Counted from the first letter of the stretch, positions 30,159 through 42,414 are shown. The stretch: DNA of 64,000 nt from Prostheceraeus crozeri (GCA_907163375.1 CAJQUW010007414.1:1-64000), one strand, 5' to 3'. The notes: generated by a model from the sequence alone, not told the origin. Translations and numbers: made by a program.

Positions 30159-30759
30159 ATGATAATGCTTTTCAACCGACACCGGGCTTTTGAGCACGAC
30201 ACCGACACCGGAGAAAAAAAGAATTATCAAAAACTGTCTTTTCCGGCATTAACGACTTAACAATAAACAAAAGAGGACATCAGCTTTACTCCCAATTAGT
30301 GCTGAGGAAAATTACGGAATTTATCGAATATCCTGCTATGGAGCTCGCAGCAGATCGGATGAAAGAAAGTATGTCCAGAACAGGCACTCGACAGAGACTG
30401 ACGTATAAAGGAGAGACGACACAACTTGAGCTAACGTACATCGCAATTAGCTTTCATGCGTCCTTGGCTTTCAACCACCCATCGTCTCCATCTCGGAAAT
30501 CAATGTTTCTGGCGGACTGACAATTCTTTCTTCAGAAAGGCTTCCAAATCCTGTCGTTTTCTCTATGTTAGTTGTGTGACACTAAGGATCATTGAAAATT
30601 CACAATTCTAACTCATTGGCTCCGACATTATCACAGCATGAGAAAGGTGCGTTGCATGGAATATACCACAATATCGGTATTTGGAATAAAGGCACGATGC
30701 CACGACACCGACACCGCAGCCTTGATCAGTATTATGATTTAATTAAATCTCGTTCGACA

Positions 30760-31110
30760 TCAACCCCAGCCGATATGAGAATGGTGAAGTGGATGTCGGG
30801 TGTAAAGCTGGCCGACAAAAGGTCTAACGAAGTACTTAGATAAGCAAAGGGATTTCCTTCGATCTCTGAATTCATAAGTGAAGTGCGTTTGAGTTGGGTC
30901 GGGCACGTGAGGCGTTGAGACCACGTGATAATGACTGAGTGGATCAGGAAAGTGTTTGAAATGGAAGTGGAAGAGAAGAGACCGACCGGAAGACCTCGAA
31001 AGACCTGGTTCCATGCCGTCCAAGATGACATGCGCAGACTCCGTCTCAAAGAAGATGCTCAAGACCGACAGTAACGTGGTGGAAACCTGGAGCCGCAGCC
31101 GGACTCCGAA
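30760..31110 (+). pseudogene. LINE (RTE-type) polyprotein C-terminal relic
   Basis: The plus strand reads DMRMVKWMSGVKLADKRSNE, then SEVRLSWVGHVRR, stop, and FEMEVEEKRPTGRPRKTW with DDMRRLRLKEDAQDR. This is the conserved tail downstream of the reverse transcriptase in RTE-like LINEs (W-GHV-R, then GRP-K-W). Two or three stops are present. The minus-strand open frames over it are shadows. Confidence 0.8.
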
Positions 31111-31761
31111 ATCTTGACATTGAAGTATAACCTAATTAAAGCAACTTGCCAATTTAGCTAAATGAGGGAGATTAATTTCGGTGAAGAAGTTCTCAACACA
31201 CCAGCAAATGAGAAACAATGATTTGCGAGCGCATTACCATTCATTCAATTAAATGTTGAGACCTCGTGGTTAGAAGTAAAATTCACACCCCATTTCGAAA
31301 ACTTGTTTTTGTCAGGAGAATTCGAATGAACTTTATTATTTGTTGTCCGTGTTGTTTTCATCCTTCATCCTTCCACTATCACTGACCGTTTAGCCTTAGA
31401 CATGGAATAGGGAATTAAGTATTATATGAAATTCAAGTGAAATTGGCGAATTGTTGAAGGTCAAGTCGGTTGGAAATGGGTCAGTGAATGACCCACGACA
31501 AATCTGAACCCACTTCCAACTTTGGGTAGAGTCTAGTATACACATGGTCTCTATTTACAAATGGTTGACGCTGCTGAGAGAATCATTCGCCACCGATAGG
31601 GACGAGCACACCGGCGATAACAACTTCCATAAAGAGTGCCTTTACATTTGGGAATTTTTCAACTTAGTTTGCCAAGTTTGCAGTGCTCTTCGAGTCTTTT
31701 GAGTTTTTCCTTCGTGACAAATTTCGTGTCATTTTATTACTGCTTGATCCATGATGTTCTA
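31111..31761. other. No recognised content
   Basis: ANAPC7 intron without recognisable motifs. Confidence 0.4.
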
Positions 31762-32189
31762 GTCCGGTAGCTAGCGGACTCCAATTTTTCGAGTTTTTAC
31801 TCATAAGAAATATACAAATTGGTATTTTGTTGAAATGGTTATTAGTAAAGTGTACAAACAGACACTATTTGCTGGAGTATATATACTCTAACAAATAGTG
31901 TCTGTTTGTACACTTTACTTCATCCTCTGTAGTTCTAATAGCCATTTCAACAAAATGTCTATTTACTTATTTTTTTATGAGCAAAAACTCGAAAAATTTG
32001 AGTCAACTCCTTAGATGTCACAATTTTACCATTGGAAGCACACAGGATTTTGTTATCCTCTATTTCTGAAAAGCAGATGGTCTGATCAGGCAGACGCGTA
32101 GTTTTGCAGTAGGTTAGAGGTGTACTATGCTATGTGGAAGTGTTATGTACTACCTCGTTCCCTGCACAAGTTCGCGCTAGCTCTCGGAC
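31762..32189. mobile_element. Foldback element, second copy with deleted left arm
   Basis: The right arm (31905-32189) matches the right arm of 23933-24676, including CAGACGCG, GGTTAGAGGTGTACTATGC and GCTAGCTC-CGGAC. The left arm is shortened to about 140 bp. The inner hairpin GTGTACAAACAGACACTATTT is retained. Confidence 0.8.
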
Positions 32190-32405
32190 AATTACTCTGC
32201 TTCTGATTAAGAAACGTATTTTCAAGTGAGATTGTAGGGTTAGATTTCTAGGTGTAGAAATCCAATGACACCTACACTGTGTTATTTACATGTATACATG
32301 TAATGTTACATTTTGAATTTTGTACATATGCCAATGCTTCACACACAATACAGAGTTATAACTAACAAGACGTAATTTTACATTTGGTGAGCCCGACTAC
32401 CGAAT

Positions 32406-33222
32406 ATGTCTACTAGTGCAATGACTTCAGACGACATTGAGCGTTTATCTCAAAAGCCTATTATCGCTTCAGCACCACAGTACATCTAATGCTGTCTCAT
32501 TAAAGTTGCCTGAATTTTGGTCTCATGATCCCGACATTTGGTTTGCTCGTGTAGAGGCCCAATTCAATACTAAAGGAATCATTCAAGATGTTACCAAATT
32601 TGATAATGTTGTCTCCTCTCTGAATGATAGGACTGCCGCCGAGGTCCGTTTCGTTATCGTCAATCCTCCAGCTACCGACAAATACAATGGCCTGAAAACA
32701 GCACTACTTGATGCTTTTGGCAAAAGTCAATCAGAAAAGGATGCTGAACTTTTATCTCTCAATGGCCTTGGAGATCGCAAACCTACTGCATTATTGCGAA
32801 AAATCGATTCGCTTAATAATGATCCAAACACTCTTAAAAGAGCACTTTTTCTCTCAAATTTACCGATCGATGTACGCAGCATACTACCTGGCCAAGAATT
32901 CGCAACTATTCAGGAACTTGCGAAAGCGGCTGACAGAATCATTCAGACGCGATCTACATCGTTTCATCATGATGATTCGACGGAAACTTCAAACGCACAT
33001 AGTGTTGAGATCAATGCCTCATCTCGAAATTTCCGTCGACCACGTTCATCTGATCAACAACGCAAGTATAGCAGATCAAGCACTTCTAGTTCCCAGTCTA
33101 ACATTTGCTTCAATCATTCCAAGTTCGGCCTTAAAGCTCGTCGTTGCCACCCTGGCTGTATATTTGAAAGCCTAATCACGCATCAAAATTCTGCATCGGG
33201 AAATGCCACAGCCGGTTGCTAG
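32406..33222 (+). pseudogene. Gypsy Gag, frameshifted
   Basis: ATG at 32406 opens MSTSAMTSDDIERLSQKP, which hits a stop. The main frame (from about 32460) reads LKLPEFWSHDPDIWFARVEA, the hallmark of this gypsy Gag family, followed by FDNVVSSLNDRTAAEVR, SNLPIDVRSIL and ICFNHSKFGLKARRCHPGC, the last resembling the usual C/H-containing terminus. One frameshift near the start breaks it. Confidence 0.8.
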
Positions 33223-33540
33223 GCGTGGAGGCGGCCGGCGGAACCAAACGGAACACGCTATATGTTTGGGATCGTCGCACAGGCCAATTGTTTCTTGTTG
33301 ATGCTGGTGCTGACGTTTCAGTTATTCCAGCTACTTCACAAGACAAGAACAATAGTGCTCCAACCGATCCTCTTATCGCTGCCAATGGCTCTATCATCCG
33401 AACATGGGGAACCAGAAAGTTACCTCTCTCTATTGGCGGGTAAAGATTATACTATCAAGAGTTTTACATCGCTGACGTAACAAAGCCAATTCTCGGCGCA
33501 GATTTTTTTTATAAACAATTATCTTGCCATCGATCTACGT
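33216..33540 (+). pseudogene. Gypsy aspartic protease, altered active site
   Basis: Reads FLVDAGADVSVIPA where retroviral-type proteases have D-T/S-G-A, so the second active-site residue is Ala. The frame ends at a stop (33441) before the join to reverse transcriptase. Confidence 0.7.
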
Positions 33541-33558
33541 GGACGCCGTTTATTTGAC

Positions 33559-34060
33559 TTGAATGATTTCTCTGTTTTCAATGCGAAAGTCCTCGAAAAT
33601 TCATATCAAATTTATGGCCTCTCAGTTGCCACAGATAACCAATATGCAACGATTGTGCGCGAATATCCTGACATTCTAGTACCATATTTTGACGTAAATA
33701 GAAACAAACACGGAATTGAACATCATATTCAAACTCATGGTCCACCTGTCCATGCTAGAGCTAGACGCTTGGATTCAGCAAAATTGAATATTGCTCGTAA
33801 CGAATTTCGGAAAATGTATCAGCTTGGTATTATCAGACCATCAAAATCTCCATGGTCTTCGCCACTTCACATGGTACCAAAATCATCTGGTGATTGGAGA
33901 CCATGTGGAGATTATCGTCGTCTAAACGATGTAACTGTTGCTGATAGATATCCCCTTCCACACATCCAAGATTTCAATAACAATCTTGCAAATGCTACTA
34001 TATTTTTAAAAATCGATCTCGTTCGCGGATACCATCAAATTCCCGTAGCAGCATCGTCTA
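33559..34060 (+). pseudogene. Gypsy reverse transcriptase, first part
   Basis: Encodes the fingers region: [57 protein letters not shown] and [11 protein letters not shown]. The frame is interrupted by the TIR element at 34061 and resumes in register at 35133 once that element and one copy of the duplication are disregarded. Confidence 0.85.
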
Positions 34061-35127
34061 CAGGGTGTATACCGACCGGGAAAACCGGGAAAAGACAGGC
34101 AAAATGGAGATGAAGATAATGCTTTGGAATTCGAAATATAACGGTTAAAAACAGGCTCTGCCGTTTGAACATAACTTACCATCTTTAGTAGTATTGGGTG
34201 GTATATGTTATTAAGTGTAGTCTGTTGTGTTTATTTTCTCTACTTTCTTACTATCTGCGGGTCTAGTACATACGACCGTAACTTGAAAAGATGTCTCATG
34301 TTTTGAAGAGGATGAGTGATCAACAGGTTAAAGAAAGTATTGCCTGTTATGAAGATGGACGTCTTGATGTGTTTTGGAGTGGAATATTTGATGATCGGGC
34401 GTCACCTGAAAGGAAGCTGATCAACCGTGTCCTCAGTCTTCAGCACGGGCAAGCCTCAGTTGAACGCGGATTCAGTGTTAACAGAGAGGCAATGGAATTC
34501 AATCAACTAGAAGAATCCTTGGTTGCACAGCGTGTCATTTATGATGCAATCAAGGATACTGATTTGTGTCAAATATGGATTTCTAAAGAGCTAATAAGCT
34601 ATTGCCGAAATTCATCGCGACGGTACAAAGACAGACTGGCCCAACAGAAAGCAGCCAAAGACGACGATTACGCGGCAGTAAGAGAGCGTAAGAGGGCGGC
34701 CCAAAAATTGGCGTTGAAAGAGGCAGAAATCAAGAAGCGGAGAATGGAACTCATGGTATTGGAAGAGGAGTTGATCGTATTGCGAAAAAAGTGAACTGTG
34801 TACCGAACTTCTGCACACCGAACCTTTCATTTTTCACACCATTTCATAAAGCTTCTTTTTCGTTCTCCTGTTTTTTTTTGTTTTTATATGTATCTTATTT
34901 GAAAGACATGAATAAAAGTTGTTTTGCTATATCATAGAATTATTGTAATTTTGTTTTTTTCTTGTATCAGGTGCGCAGTTAATGAAACATTAAATTGTCG
35001 AATATTTACTCTCAGGTGCAAGTAGGTTTGGGCTCCCAAAAACGACAGTATCTTGCATGATAAAATATCCCTGAAAAAACCGGGAAAATCCAGGGAAATT
35101 GAGGTGCGAGTTTTGGTGTAGACCCTG
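34061..35127 (+). mobile_element. Small TIR element carrying a hAT-C-like gene
   Basis: Termini CAGGGTGTATACC and, complemented from the right, CAGGGTCTACACC (two mismatches). A perfect 5-bp duplication GTCTA lies on both sides (34056-34060 and 35128-35132). Both ends carry several CCGGGAAAA-type words in subterminal position. The only gene is the 167-residue ORF at 34291. Five bases differ from the 8 bp of classical hAT elements. Confidence 0.88.
34291..34794 (+). CDS. hAT-C-like dimerisation and coiled-coil protein
   Basis: 167 residues, intact. Residues about 46-90 read VLSLQHGQASVERGFSVNRE and EESLVAQRVIYDAI, matching the C-terminal dimerisation segment (S-x-x-V-E-R-x-F-S) of a hAT-like family widespread in aquatic invertebrates. 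Residues 105-165 are a highly charged coiled coil (RRYKDRLAQQKAAKDDD; KRRMELMVLEEELIVLRKK). No zinc finger or DDE core precedes it inside the element, so it cannot be a complete transposase. It may be an internal-deletion product or a partial protein that pairs with a full-length transposase. Related relics occur at 59403-60106. Confidence 0.75.
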   Translation: MSHVLKRMSDQQVKESIACYEDGRLDVFWSGIFDDRASPERKLINRVLSLQHGQASVERGFSVNREAMEFNQLEESLVAQRVIYDAIKDTDLCQIWISKELISYCRNSSRRYKDRLAQQKAAKDDDYAAVRERKRAAQKLALKEAEIKKRRMELMVLEEELIVLRKK

Positions 35128-36018
35128 GTCTATTCCCAAAACCGCAGTCATCACTCCATTTAGACTCTATGAATTCTTGCGAATGCCCTTTGGGCTGAAA
35201 ACGCAGCTCAAGCATTTCAACGTCTTATGAATGGAGTTTTACAGGATTTACCATTTGTTTTCGTCTATCTGGATGACATACTTGTGGCGAGTAAGAATTC
35301 AAAAGAACATTGTGAACACTTACGCCATGTTTTCCGCCTCTTATCTGATAATGGCCTTGTTATCAACAGAGCAAAATGCGAATTTGGTGTTTCTGAGCTC
35401 AAATTTCTTGGTCACAAGATTACAAGTACCGGGATTCTTCCTTTGATTGATCGTGTGGAAACAATAATCAATTTCCCAAAACCTTCCACGCGCTCAGAAC
35501 TTCAACGATTTTTGGGTATGATCAATTATTATCACAGATTTTTACCAAATATTTCCGGCAAGCTCGCTTCACTGCATTCGCAAGCATCTGGTTGTGGACA
35601 AGCAATTGAATGGACAGATACATGTCAGACTGCTTTTGATGAGGCGAAACGTGCACTTACTGAAGCTGCACTTCTGTATCATCCTCGACCTGATGCCTCC
35701 TCTAGTATCACAGTTGATGCCTCGGACTCTGCAATTGGAGCACAACTTGAACAAAAACATAGTGGAACATGGGTTCCAATAGCTTTCTTCTCCCGAAAAC
35801 TTTCAACAGCCGAAAGAAATTATAGTGTTTTTGATCGTGAATTGCTTGCAGCTTATGAATTTACACTTTTCACAGATCATAAACCTTTGACTTATTGTTT
35901 GAGCAGTCAAACCAGTCGTTCACCTAGACAAATCCGTCATATGTCTTTCATCAGTGAATTCACAACAAACATCAGACATGTGCAAGGCAAATTTAATGAA
36001 GTTGCAGACGCTCTCTAG
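35128..36018 (+). pseudogene. Gypsy reverse transcriptase (second part) and RNase H
   Basis: Contains FVYLDDILVASK (catalytic YLDD), CEFGVSELKFLGHKI, LQRFLGMINYYHRFLP, the RNase H start SSITVDASDSAIGAQLEQ and LFTDHKPLTYCL. The frame ends in a stop at 36016-36018 right after FNEVADAL, where the polyprotein should continue toward integrase. Confidence 0.88.
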
Positions 36019-36301
36019 CGTATACCATCAAGTTCAGCGACATCTGAATGAAAAGCAGAAGTTGATTTCATCAATTCCGCAAATAAAATGCAATTACAAT
36101 CACAACACAACATTTCATGTAATCGTTTGGCAAGCGATCAAATTCAGTCTGGTGAAATGTCTGATTATCGCACGTCTGATACCGATATGAATCTTCAAGA
36201 TGTGTCTTTCGGAAATGTGACTATCTTATGTGATATTTCAACAGGAACTCCTAGACCAATACTCCCTCGTTCATGGACCCGCATGATATTTAATCAAATT
36301 C

Positions 36302-36694
36302 ATGGTCTATCGCCCTACTCAACATGCTATTACTTCTCGCTTTGTTTGGCGCGGAATGAAGAAAGACATAAGACAATGGTGTCGTGAATGCCACGCATGT
36401 CAAACCAGCAAAATATCTCGACATACCCGCACTCCCTTTTCAAAACGTTCACTTCCAATGGACCGATTTCGCAGTTTACAAGTAGATTTAGTTGGACCTC
36501 TCCCTTCGAGCGAAGGCATGACTTATATTTTCACAATCATCGACAGATATACTCGCTGGCCTGAAGCGATTCCACTGCCAGATGCTACTTCTACTTCGTG
36601 TGCCAAGGCATTTATACATCATTGGATTGCTCGATTTGGGGTCCTAGACGACATAACCTCAGATCGTGTTCCACAATTTACCTCTAAATTGTAG
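36302..36694 (+). pseudogene. Gypsy integrase, truncated
   Basis: Has the C-x-x-C part of the zinc-binding region (WCRECHACQTSK), the first Asp in LQVDLVGPLPSS and the second in DDITSDRVPQFTSKL. It ends in TAG before the catalytic Glu, so it is inactive. The usual G of SDRG is Val. Confidence 0.85.
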
Positions 36695-36798
36695 TTTGAG
36701 TTAAATTTACTGATCGGCACCGAAGTTAGTTATACTCAATCACTTTGAAAGTTATAATTAATAACGTCGAAAAATTATAACAATGAATTCGAGCTCAC

Positions 36799-36924
36799 CT
36801 CTGCTTTTCTGTATTCATGAGTCTTGTAAAATGCATTAGCGAGATAGCAGTACAAACTAATTTTCTCTGAGATAGATGAAAAAATATCAACCGAGTTGTC
36901 AGACATTGAGCATAGACAGCCAGC
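36799..36924 (-). CDS. ANAPC7: ANAPC7 exon (first one visible), N-terminal TPR region
   Basis: 126-bp exon (42 codons, phase 0 both sides), acceptor CTTATTTTCCAG before 36924 and donor GTGAGC from 36798. It encodes AGCLCSMSDNSVDIFSS, then ISEKISLYCYLANAFYKTHE and YRKAE. It matches the start of human APC7, where AGLHSNV is followed by FSPPQKYQLLVYHADSLFHDKEYRNA. The entry in phase 0 predicts a further 5' exon with the initiator Met, which I could not find to the right. Together the four exons give 140 codons plus 2 nt spread over 27.5 kb. Confidence 0.8.
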
Positions 36925-39900
36925 CTGGAAAATAAGACAAATGCTAATTATAAGAATGACAAAAGGAAGCAGACGCTTAATACAATGAGGCAATGACTAT
37001 AGCCAGTGATTATAGCCGTATACATTTTATCACAAGCTAATTCAACAACTACGTCATTATCACATGTGTATTCCTATTGGAAAAATGTTCACAGATGCAA
37101 ACGGATTTTGGTTCCAAACGACACAGAAAATAGGGCTTTACAATAAGGGTGATGCAATATGGATAGTTACATTTCAATTACCTACTCTTTTTCAAGCGCA
37201 AGGAGACATGAATTAGCAGGTGCATTTCCTCATGTTAAATAATGGTCTCCTCACTCATCAGCTGTCTCTTCTTCTTTATTTCCAAAAACCTTCAAGCTCA
37301 TTTTCCAGCTTATGTTTCTTTTACTTTATCCACCATGGTCATTCTTTCCTGATAATCAATATCACGAGGATGCATTCTGTAATGCTTGATGAAAAATTTA
37401 TCACGTAGTCACCTTGACTTCTTACAATATGGTTTAAATTGTGGATTTCAAGATCTCATCAGGAGTGTCGAAGAAGTAATCCTAGAAACACTCCAAATAT
37501 TAATTGGTGAGATGAATCGAGATTGAGACGGACACTTCATAATGTTCAAAAGCGAGAAGAACAGGTGAAAAACCTTTAAAAGCAATTTGAGCATATAGCT
37601 ACGTCAGAAGTCATTCTCTATTGAGTCAATGAAAGACGAAAATTTAAGTAAGAAGATGTGACTCCTTCCCTTGCGACTTCGTTCGTTGAATCACATTTTA
37701 ATGATCAAGGCGAATCAACGACATAGTTAGTCAATCACAAGCACAAAAATTTAGGACCTGAGTGTTTAGATGAAACTAATTCAATGATGTCAATACCAAC
37801 GGAACGAGGTACCTTTTACAAGTAGTCTACTATTCTAAGGAAAGGCATTAGGCCTTACAGCAGTTAGGAAGACATGTGTCGGCAGGAATCACTACAAAAG
37901 CATCTTGATACAGTTGGTATGAAAATATTTTGTACTTAATCACAATTTTTCTAGGCAAGTTGGATTACCCCCGTGTGATTTTTAATGAAAACAAGTGACA
38001 GTTTAGACATGATTGAATAGATTCAGCGATTCATGTTCTCAGGAAAATCCCTACTTGGATGAGGCAGTGAGAGACCAAACTTGAAATACCTAACTTTCAG
38101 CACATGCTCTTTAAAAAACGTTCCAAAGAAAGTAATATCAGTACAGACAGCACACTCCAAACACTATCGATGCAAAGAAAAGACAGGTTAAATAAAAGTA
38201 TTTTCTAAATTAAGATTTTATACATCGATTTTGCTGCTATACACACACGACATCCGAGCGGAATTCCAAAAAACGATGCGCTGCGAAGCCGTGTATTTCA
38301 TTTTGAATGGGGTTCAGGTGGAATAACTTCACCATCGATCCATGAAAGGCAAAGAAGTGACAGGGAAGCTGTTTCCAAAAGTTTTTGAAGCCTTCCTAAA
38401 ATTATTCCGCAAATAATTCAATAAAATCCGATGTTTGGTTGTTTTAGCATGAATTGCATGAACATGCATAAGGAATCAGCAACTCAATGAAAATCGCTGT
38501 GGTAAAAGACAGCGCATACTGGCGGAGCCTTTGGATAGCAATAAGTGGGAACAACAGCCTCTTCCTTCTTTTATTTATAGCATCCTGTACTTACCAACAA
38601 CTTGGCATCATCATACATTTTGTTATCTATCAGATAACGAACTTGAGACAACAAGCTACACATTTCTTATTCTTTCACTAGTTATTAAAAATTAATCTTA
38701 GAATAAAGAAATAAAACTATGTGTTTTTTCCTTCTACTGCTTTCAAAAAACAGTAGTGTCAACAAAAGAGACAGATATGTATAATTCGTAAAAATAATTT
38801 CAATAAATGTTGCTTTTATTTGAACCTTGAACAAATTAACTTTTTACTTAATCATGTTGTTCCATGTTCGATGAATGTACCACAGATTGGATTTGCCTTT
38901 CACGAATTATTTGCAAGATGGATGATGATGCTTTACCGTGGAAAAGCACTGCATTTTGACCGATATGAAAATAAGCATAATAAACTACCACCAATAAATG
39001 AAAATTTTGATACCAACATTGGACAATGCGGATGACAATCTCCATCCGCAAGATTCTCTAGAATTTATCCGACAAATCTACATGGCAACAGCATCAAGAT
39101 CCGGGTGTTGGTGAGAACAGAGTGAAGTAGTTTCAAAATAAGTAAAACTGCATTTATAATCTTCTACTAAAGTTCGTCAGCTGATCTCCAATGAACTCTC
39201 AGAAATATTTTGTACGTGTAACATATCTCTTAGGATTTTCAAATATACATTAGTAAGGTTTCTCTAAAATAACCTAGTCAATTACAACAACAACCGGAGA
39301 AAAAGTAAGAGCATGTGTGTCTTTCTGGGTACAATGCGCCTCACTATTTTGGGTACACATGTGCAGATCACTAGATTTAATGTCATCGAAAAGTTAATAC
39401 ATTATCTGGTTTGCTTAAGAGTGAAGTTGGCTTCGTAACGGCATTATCTTCCTTGCTGTCGTGACATAGCTGGAATAACTCATTTTTCCCATAGAGTGAC
39501 TTTGCCCTTTACATGTTGTTCACATCAGATGAGACAAAATGTGAGGTCTGTGGTTCATTTCTTTCACATACACCCTTTGGAGAGACGCATCCTTAATTTT
39601 CTGACGACCTTTAGCATTGACGTCCAAGTTTGCACAACAATCAATGTAGGATCAATATTTCTTGGAAGAGTTCAGGACAATGTTCAGTACATGCAGAGAT
39701 GTTTATGTGTTGCTCATGATGGATCTCAAATTTTGCCTCTTGATCATTGGGAATTCGATGTGTCTTTTGCAAATTTCACCGACAATGCATGGCAATTTTT
39801 TTTCAGACCAAATAATCAGATAATCAGATTCTCTTGTACACAGAGTGGAGAAAATAGCATAACCAATGCCTAACAACTCTCATGAGCTCATGCTAGCGCA

Positions 39901-40560
39901 GTTTTTGTTTAATCTAAGTCGGAATTTGGTTATGTCCATTATGGAGATAAGCATTTCAATTAATTCTCACTTTATTATTTGCGTGAGATGTGCTTACTGT
40001 CTGCATCTATAAATTCTGCTACCACATCGCAACTGTGTTGATAAATTGCGGTTTCAATTTTGTAATTTCTTGATCATGACATACACGTGCTTTATGAAAA
40101 CAGTAATTTCTCACACGCTGATTGTCAGATTCTAATGCGGAGCATCTCTTTTCTAATGTCGATGATATTTCTGAGGATTACATGATTCTTGGATCACTAC
40201 TGAATTTCTTGTTAGGCAATATTTCCGCAAATTTTAGTTAGGAAGCATGCAAATCCAGCTAACCTGAGGAGTTTGAAGTTCTGACTGTAAATTCTCAGCT
40301 CTAAAATAATGAAGTTAGACGCTTCCCCTGAAGGAACATCTTTTTCCTATTTTCAATTAAAACTTCTGCAAAATTTCCCCCATAATGTATTGTATCGAAT
40401 TTCATTTGATTTTATCAAACTTTGTATGCTGTGTTTGTTGCACTGGCCGATCCGGTGTAAATTTGGTTTCGCGGCGATTGCACCTACTCAGCCGGTGATA
40501 TTGAAATCTTCGTAAAGAAGAAACAATCAATGGTAAATAAAGCATCAAGAGAGTTTTTGC
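36925..40560. other. No confident content
   Basis: Probably the first ANAPC7 intron or upstream DNA. Open frames at 38820-39035 and 39496-39873 show no recognised motif. A missing first ANAPC7 exon may be hidden here. Confidence 0.4.
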
Positions 40561-40569
40561 TTTAGTGTT

Positions 40570-40791
40570 TTGGAATCGCTGATGGCTAAGAAGGCCCGAT
40601 TTTTCTTCACCTATCCAGAAATTACTAAGCCACAGAAAAAGGGAGACGAATCAAAATCAATTGAGGCCGAACAAGACAACGCAACGAGGCTTGATGCAGT
40701 GAGTGAATTGGATTGTCTTGCAGCTGAGAAAAAGACGTCAGGCTTAACGACGGACATGGCACAGCTAAGCCTGTGCAATAACTACTGCTAA
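40570..40791 (+). CDS. Unrecognised short ORF, possibly transposon-derived
   Basis: 73 residues starting MESLMAKKARFFFTYPEITK, then charged and soluble (KKGDESKSIEAEQDNATRLD). It has the look of the unstructured start of a hAT-type transposase, and a hAT-like end lies 1.1 kb downstream, but nothing in the sequence proves this. Confidence 0.25.
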   Translation: MESLMAKKARFFFTYPEITKPQKKGDESKSIEAEQDNATRLDAVSELDCLAAEKKTSGLTTDMAQLSLCNNYC

Positions 40792-41800
40792 CTTTATTTT
40801 CGATATAACACCGCACTGCAAGCTGTCCTGCATCATCTGATGTGTAGATTCTTTTCTCTGCAGTTGAATTGTGCTTCTAATTTTTGTTTTCCTTAATTTA
40901 TTCGTTTTTCCATTTTGTATATGCATGTTCTTCGGGATTTTTGAAGTGTCTGCCCGCCTGCAAAACTCTTAGTTTTGTTTTAGGGTTAGGTGGTTATAGG
41001 ATTAGGGCCAGGGTTGATGGTCAGGTTGGTTTGGTTTAATCTTCAACGTTGTCTTCAACCCAAACCTACCTAGCCCTAATTTATAATGAATATAATACAA
41101 TGTAGCTCGTTAATGAATGCAATGTACATGTAGCTCGTTAATGATTAGCAGACACTTTTAGATATTTTCTCTTAAATATATTTTGTTAAGAGAAAATTGT
41201 ACCGGTACCAATACATACATGTACAATGACTGTTTGCATGTGTTTTGTGTTCTGCACGTACTGTATATGTGTAGACTAGGATGGAAACGCTTACCATCAA
41301 AATTTAGCATCCTTCTAGTGACTAACCACACACATTTTTTTATCAAATGGCATTTTAAAAGCATTATCATCTACATGTATAATTACAACCACTTCCACTG
41401 TTACATGTATAATCGAAAGTAAACAACCAAGCTGATAAACAAGCTCTTGAAGTTAGAACATCGAGTCATTGCTTCACTTTATTGAACAATAATATTTGTA
41501 AATCAAAATATGATTGATAGGCTATCAAGAAAAATTACAACATGATTGATCATCTGTTAAAACGACGTAACAAAAATCCGCAACAAATTACTCAGTTCGG
41601 GTTCGTTCAAAAACCAACCTAAACACAACCCTGACACTGACCCCAACCATAACTTTGACCCAAACCCCAAAACAAATTAATGTAATATCTTAAATGGTGG
41701 GCACTTTCTTTTTTGGTGGTCAGGATCCCTTAAGCTCGTAATACACACAGTAGGTTTCAGGGACAGCTAATATATATATTCTTTACAAATCGTCACGTAA
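40792..41800. other. No gene; CCTAA/TTAGGG-type words
   Basis: Short runs resembling GGTTAGG-type words (40978-41080 and, complemented, 41610-41690) are dispersed, not tandem. No gene. Confidence 0.4.
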
Positions 41801-41817
41801 ATTCGCTTAATCTTCAA

Positions 41818-41898
41818 ATCCGGCCGCCGGATTTGGGTGTAAATCCGGCCAAATCCGGTTCCGGCCGTATTCATAAATCCAAATCCGGTGCACCCCTA
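41818..41898. mobile_element. hAT-type right terminus
   Basis: Four to five copies of AAATCCGG in a row, ending AATCCGGTGCACCCCTA at 41898. Complemented this is TAGGGGTGCACCGGATTT, a layout typical of hAT ends. No matching left terminus is visible. Confidence 0.55.
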
Positions 41899-42414
41899 AT
41901 TTATTTTCATCTCAATTATTAGTAATGGGCCTACATGTAGCATTATACACCGGTATTTTGTAGCTTTATCATCAAATATACGGTATAGAGCTTTAAGTTT
42001 GTGATGAAAGATATTGTGCGTTCTTGATCAAGTTTTTATAAGAGCAACGAGCATTCTTCATGATCATAAAAATGATGCGGCAAGCTAGTTCAGGATGATA
42101 ATCGCGTTGATTATGTAACCAGAGATTTGTATGCCATTTTAGCCATTGAAGAAATAAATCAAAACTCGAACAATCACTTCTTATTTCAACTTTCGTTTTT
42201 TGCAAGTTAACGTGCATGTCAGCGGTAATGTGTGTTCATTCTTTAAGCTACGCTCTAATCCCTTGTTTGAAATTGTGGTAGACTTCTACTTAATATACCC
42301 TCATCTGTAGGGTTTTCAGAATCTAGAAAGCTGTTGTTAAGGCCAGAACCCGCTGACGTACCGGTGGCATAGCCCTTGAATAGCCCAGTATACATACCGG
42401 ACATTACTTGATTT

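Larger units (their letters stand above)
32190..36694 (+). mobile_element. Ty3/gypsy retrotransposon, broken and 3'-truncated
   Basis: A primer-binding-site-like TGGTGAGCCCGACTAC (about 32386) follows a sequence ending in ACA, the expected end of a 5' LTR whose start I cannot place. Gag, protease, reverse transcriptase, RNase H and integrase follow in the Ty3/gypsy order. The integrase stops before its final Glu and no 3' LTR is seen. A 1067-bp element splits the reverse transcriptase. Confidence 0.85.

Noticed and set aside
40978-41690. Telomere-like TTAGGG tract
   Set aside because: The words are dispersed and imperfect, not tandem.
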